In this document: positions 61,808 to 64,000 of the stretch, in pieces
Numbering within the stretch: the stretch's first letter is position 1
How the letters are laid out: each line of letters starts with the position of its first letter
DNA from: Vibrio sp. SCSIO 43137
Lineage (GTDB): Bacteria > Pseudomonadota > Gammaproteobacteria > Enterobacterales > Vibrionaceae
DNA: 64,000 bases
Reading direction: 5' to 3'
Assembly: GCF_028201475.1 (NCBI RefSeq)
Contig: NZ_CP116384.1
Coordinates: forward strand, 124,001 to 188,000
Notes under the pieces: model-generated
Seen by the model: the letters and a program-made list of their open reading frames with translations, nothing else
Told to the model about the DNA's origin: nothing
Database searches by the model: none
Position numbers and translations under genes: made by a program

Positions 61808-62574
61808 ACTGACTCCTTTAGAAAGTCAGTTAAGGGGCTGGTCATATTGGCGCAAGCGCTAACCGATCCCAGCCCCGCTTCATAAGCGGTTCTGCCGCTT
61901 TCAACGGCCTGCTTAAAGGCATGTGCCATCTGAACGGGGTCAGATGCTACCGCAATAGCGGTATTTACTAACACAGCGTCAGCGCCAATCTCCATAGCAT
62001 AAGCAGCATGAGAAGGTGCGCCGATTCCGGCATCGACAATCACCGGAACCTGAGCCTGTTCAATAATGATTTCAAGAAAGTCGCGACTGACCAGGCCTTT
62101 ATTTGTGCCTATTGGCGCACCCAATGGCATAACCGCGGCACAACCGACATCTTCCAGCCTTTTGCACAAAACTGGGTCAGCATGGGTGTAGGGCAGGACA
62201 GTAAAACCGTCCTTAACCAATTGTTCTGCCGCAGCGAGAGTTTCTATCGGATCTGGCATCAGATAGAGAGGGTCGGGATGTATTTCCAGCTTTAACCAGT
62301 CAGATCCTATAGCCTCACGCGCCAGATGGGCGGCGTAAATAGCTTCTTTAGCGTTTTTTGCACCTGAGGTATTGGGCAACAGGTTGACTCCGATTTCACT
62401 CAGAGGGCTAAGAATATCGTCCTGACGGGTATGCCGGTCGACCCGTTTGAGTGCTAACGTTGCCAGTTGTGAACCGCTGGCTTGTATCGCTTCGGCCATA
62501 ATGTTACCAGATGAAAACTTACCGGTTCCGGTAAACAGTCTGGATGAAAATTCCTTATCAGCTATACGTAACAT
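61804..62574 (-). CDS. thiG: Thiazole synthase ThiG
   Basis: 256 residues from the ATG at 62574, preceded by GGAGG inside the last codons of thiS; this is the usual ThiG length, and longer readings overlap thiS. It starts [20 protein letters not shown], and family signatures [20 protein letters not shown]... are seen as [20 protein letters not shown] and [20 protein letters not shown], with the Schiff-base Lys in [10 protein letters not shown]. It joins deoxyxylulose phosphate, dehydroglycine and ThiS-thiocarboxylate sulfur. Confidence 0.95.
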   Translation of the reverse strand: MLRIADKEFSSRLFTGTGKFSSGNIMAEAIQASGSQLATLALKRVDRHTRQDDILSPLSEIGVNLLPNTSGAKNAKEAIYAAHLAREAIGSDWLKLEIHPDPLYLMPDPIETLAAAEQLVKDGFTVLPYTHADPVLCKRLEDVGCAAVMPLGAPIGTNKGLVSRDFLEIIIEQAQVPVIVDAGIGAPSHAAYAMEIGADAVLVNTAIAVASDPVQMAHAFKQAVESGRTAYEAGLGSVSACANMTSPLTDFLKESV

Positions 62575-62575
62575 A

Positions 62576-62785
62576 TTAACCTCCTGCAATGACCCGGAAA
62601 ACGGAAATACGGTCGCCGTCACTCAACATATAGCCATGCCACAGACCGCGGGTAACAATCTCGTCATTGACTGCCAGAGCACTGCCTTTTTGAGCGATAT
62701 TTAGTTTGCCTGCCAAATCTTCAATACTCAGAACATCCGCCCCCAGTTCAACCAACTCATTATTAATCCATATTTTCACTGTCAT
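62576..62785 (-). CDS. thiS: Sulfur carrier protein ThiS
   Basis: 69 residues from the ATG at 62785; a longer reading runs into thiF. The ubiquitin-like protein ends in the required Gly-Gly (FRVIAGG), which ThiF adenylates and which carries the thiazole sulfur as thiocarboxylate. The first 23 bases overlap the end of thiF, and one base separates it from thiG, so the three are tightly coupled. Confidence 0.95.
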   Translation of the reverse strand: MTVKIWINNELVELGADVLSIEDLAGKLNIAQKGSALAVNDEIVTRGLWHGYMLSDGDRISVFRVIAGG

Positions 62786-63605
62786 TCTCCTTTGCTGCTT
62801 TTGACCCTGAGGTGATAAATGCCGATATCTGATTTGCTGCTTTTTCTCCACATACAGGGCATTCGGGATCGCGATTCAGACGGTATTGCTGCCATGTCAT
62901 TTCCAGACCGTTAAATAAATAAAGCCTGACGCTTTTTGAGCCGGGACTCTGTGTCAGCATTTTTATTCCTTCCAGCGCCTGAAGTGCACCCACAGCGCCG
63001 ACTACCGGCCCTGCCACCGCCCCAGCCTGACAGCTCTGATCATCTGTTTGTTGTTCAACAGTGCAGTAGCAGCGGTAACAAGGTGTGCTTTTATTGCTGA
63101 AATCGAAGCTGATTAGCTGCCCCTGCCAGCCTATTGCTGCACCCGTTATCAGCTTTTTACCGGCTTCATAACAGGCCAGATTGATACTCTGTCTTGCGGG
63201 GTAATTATCAGTACAGTCGATGATTAGATCTGCCATCATAACTTCTAGCTTTAGCCGTTGGCCGTCTAACCGATCATCCACTGTCCGGATTCGTACGTTT
63301 CGGTTCAGCTCATAAAGTTGATTGGCAAGAGCCACTGACTTGTGGTTTCCCAGATCATATTCCCGGTAAGCAAGTTGACGATGAAGGTTACTTATTTCCA
63401 GCTTGTCTCCGTCAGCCAGAACGAGTTGTCCGATCCCGGCTCCGGCCAGATATTGACTGACTGAGCTGCCCAGACCACCACAGCCGATAATAAGTACCTT
63501 TGACTGCAACAGCTTTTTTTGACCATCCTGACCAAAATGTTCAAGGGAGATTTGCCTTTGATAACGGACAATGTCTCCGTCTGATATTTCATAGTTTGTT
63601 ATCAC
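62763..63605 (-). CDS. thiF: ThiS adenylyltransferase ThiF
   Basis: 280 residues, starting with GTG at 63605 behind AAGGA. E1-like fold: ATP-binding VLIIGCGGLGSSVSQYLAGAG, LADGDKLEISNLHRQ, adenylation Asp in LIIDCTDNYPARQSIN, zinc-binding pairs CYRCYC and CPVCG, and the Cys loop SCQAGAVAGPVVGAVG. It activates the ThiS C-terminus. It overlaps thiS by 23 bases and lies 10 bases after thiE. The length of 280 is slightly above the E. coli protein because of a longer, polar C-terminal tail. Confidence 0.95.
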   Translation of the reverse strand: MITNYEISDGDIVRYQRQISLEHFGQDGQKKLLQSKVLIIGCGGLGSSVSQYLAGAGIGQLVLADGDKLEISNLHRQLAYREYDLGNHKSVALANQLYELNRNVRIRTVDDRLDGQRLKLEVMMADLIIDCTDNYPARQSINLACYEAGKKLITGAAIGWQGQLISFDFSNKSTPCYRCYCTVEQQTDDQSCQAGAVAGPVVGAVGALQALEGIKMLTQSPGSKSVRLYLFNGLEMTWQQYRLNRDPECPVCGEKAANQISAFITSGSKAAKENDSENMD

Positions 63606-63615
63606 GACTTTTTCC

Positions 63616-64000
63616 TTATCCGGCCATTAATGCGATTAAGCTTGCTACAGCGGCGTCAGGTTTACAGCGTTCGGTAATGGCACGAACTACTGCAACACTA
63701 TCTACGCCACAATCCATTACCGAAGCTATGTTGCTCTCATCAATACCGCCAATAGCCACAGTTGCTATGTCGGTCTCCATGGTTTGATTGATATAATTTA
63801 CCGCTTGTTGGTAGGCGTTGAGCCTCTCCGGACCTTGAGGCTCAGAAGGCATTTGTTTGGTCGTAGTCGCGAATATATGCCCTAAGGCTAAATAGCTGGG
63901 CTTAAACAAAGCCGCTGTTATCAGCTCTTCAAAGCTGTGGGTTGAGATACCAAGGCGAAGTCCTGAGTTCAGTATTGCCTGCATATCTGCGCTGAGCATA
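63616..64000 (-). CDS. thiE: Thiamine-phosphate synthase ThiE, C-terminal part (cut by window end)
   Basis: The last 127-128 codons of thiE; the gene continues beyond 64000. Visible family motifs: LGISTHSFEELITAAL, PSYLALGHIFATTTKQMPS (phosphate and metal region), VAIGGIDESNIASVMDCGVDSVAVVRAI. It couples HMP-pyrophosphate to thiazole phosphate. A Met at the extreme right edge is inside the protein and is not the start. Confidence 0.9.
   Translation of the reverse strand, partial: MLSADMQAILNSGLRLGISTHSFEELITAALFKPSYLALGHIFATTTKQMPSEPQGPERLNAYQQAVNYINQTMETDIATVAIGGIDESNIASVMDCGVDSVAVVRAITERCKPDAAVASLIALMAG

Noticed and set aside
1..64000. CRISPR arrays, tRNA and rRNA genes
   Set aside because: No regularly spaced repeat series, no cloverleaf with CCA-type acceptor context and no conserved rRNA segment was recognised on either strand.

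Overview
The window reads as a chromosomal segment of a facultatively anaerobic gamma-proteobacterium, most probably Vibrionaceae. Supporting this are a thiE-F-S-G-H operon in the usual order, a SoxR with a canonical Fe-S cysteine motif, many chemoreceptor and cyclic-di-GMP genes, a periplasmic multiheme respiratory reductase, and protein sequences close to those of enteric bacteria but not identical. The species cannot be named from the sequence alone. No rRNA or tRNA gene was recognised.

Layout. (1) 1-8.1 kb is accessory DNA: a tyrosine integrase with two small unknown genes, two unknown plus-strand genes, an orphan CdiA-type toxin C-terminus with its immunity gene, a scrap of an RNA 2'-phosphotransferase (kptA), and a Y1 (HUH) transposase gene. 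(2) 8.2-9.7 kb and 20.2-21.7 kb hold two nearly identical IS1111-group (IS110 family) elements. Both are inserted in the same short motif (GGTGTGTGTCC-like), which also recurs uninterrupted in the window. Their long non-coding right end can fold and may encode the guide RNA. (3) 10.3-14.0 kb is a three-gene periplasmic reductase operon: Tat-exported flavoprotein, tetraheme cytochrome and a membrane heptaheme/cytochrome b subunit. The last gene is frameshifted. (4) 14-20 kb holds two small secreted proteins, a dCache chemoreceptor and a second-type pflB. (5) 22-31.9 kb holds yjiH-yjiG, a DUF2726 protein, an MFS transporter, a two-component system, a broken phosphatase, a PAS/CZB chemoreceptor, soxR with its operator, and a nitroreductase. 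(6) 32.3-39.4 kb holds a broken gamma-glutamyltransferase, a PhnD/PAS/GAF/GGDEF diguanylate cyclase, a fic toxin with an overlapping yhfG-like antitoxin gene of only 50 codons, and a broken quinone oxidoreductase. (7) 39.5-50.7 kb is a complete counterpart of the E. coli ptsA-frwCB-pflDC-fsa-frwD-yijO locus with an additional sugar-nucleotide-type reductase. It should import and phosphorylate a sugar or polyol and process it with a glycyl radical enzyme and an aldolase; pflD is frameshifted here. (8) 50.9-54.2 kb is a tandem Old Yellow Enzyme pair with a divergent LysR regulator. (9) 54.6-60.6 kb is a ytfQRT-yjfF-type sugar ABC importer with a XylR-like regulator. (10) 60.7-64 kb is the 3' part of the thiamine operon.

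A unifying observation is gene breakage. Five otherwise intact genes are interrupted: three by single-base insertions (seven extra... counted individually as one, four and one, i.e. six in total) and two by single in-frame stop codons explicable by one substitution. Together with IS copies this suggests recent decay, although assembly errors could explain the insertions. Themes shared by the intact genes are anaerobic carbon metabolism, periplasmic electron transfer, redox stress response and sensing.
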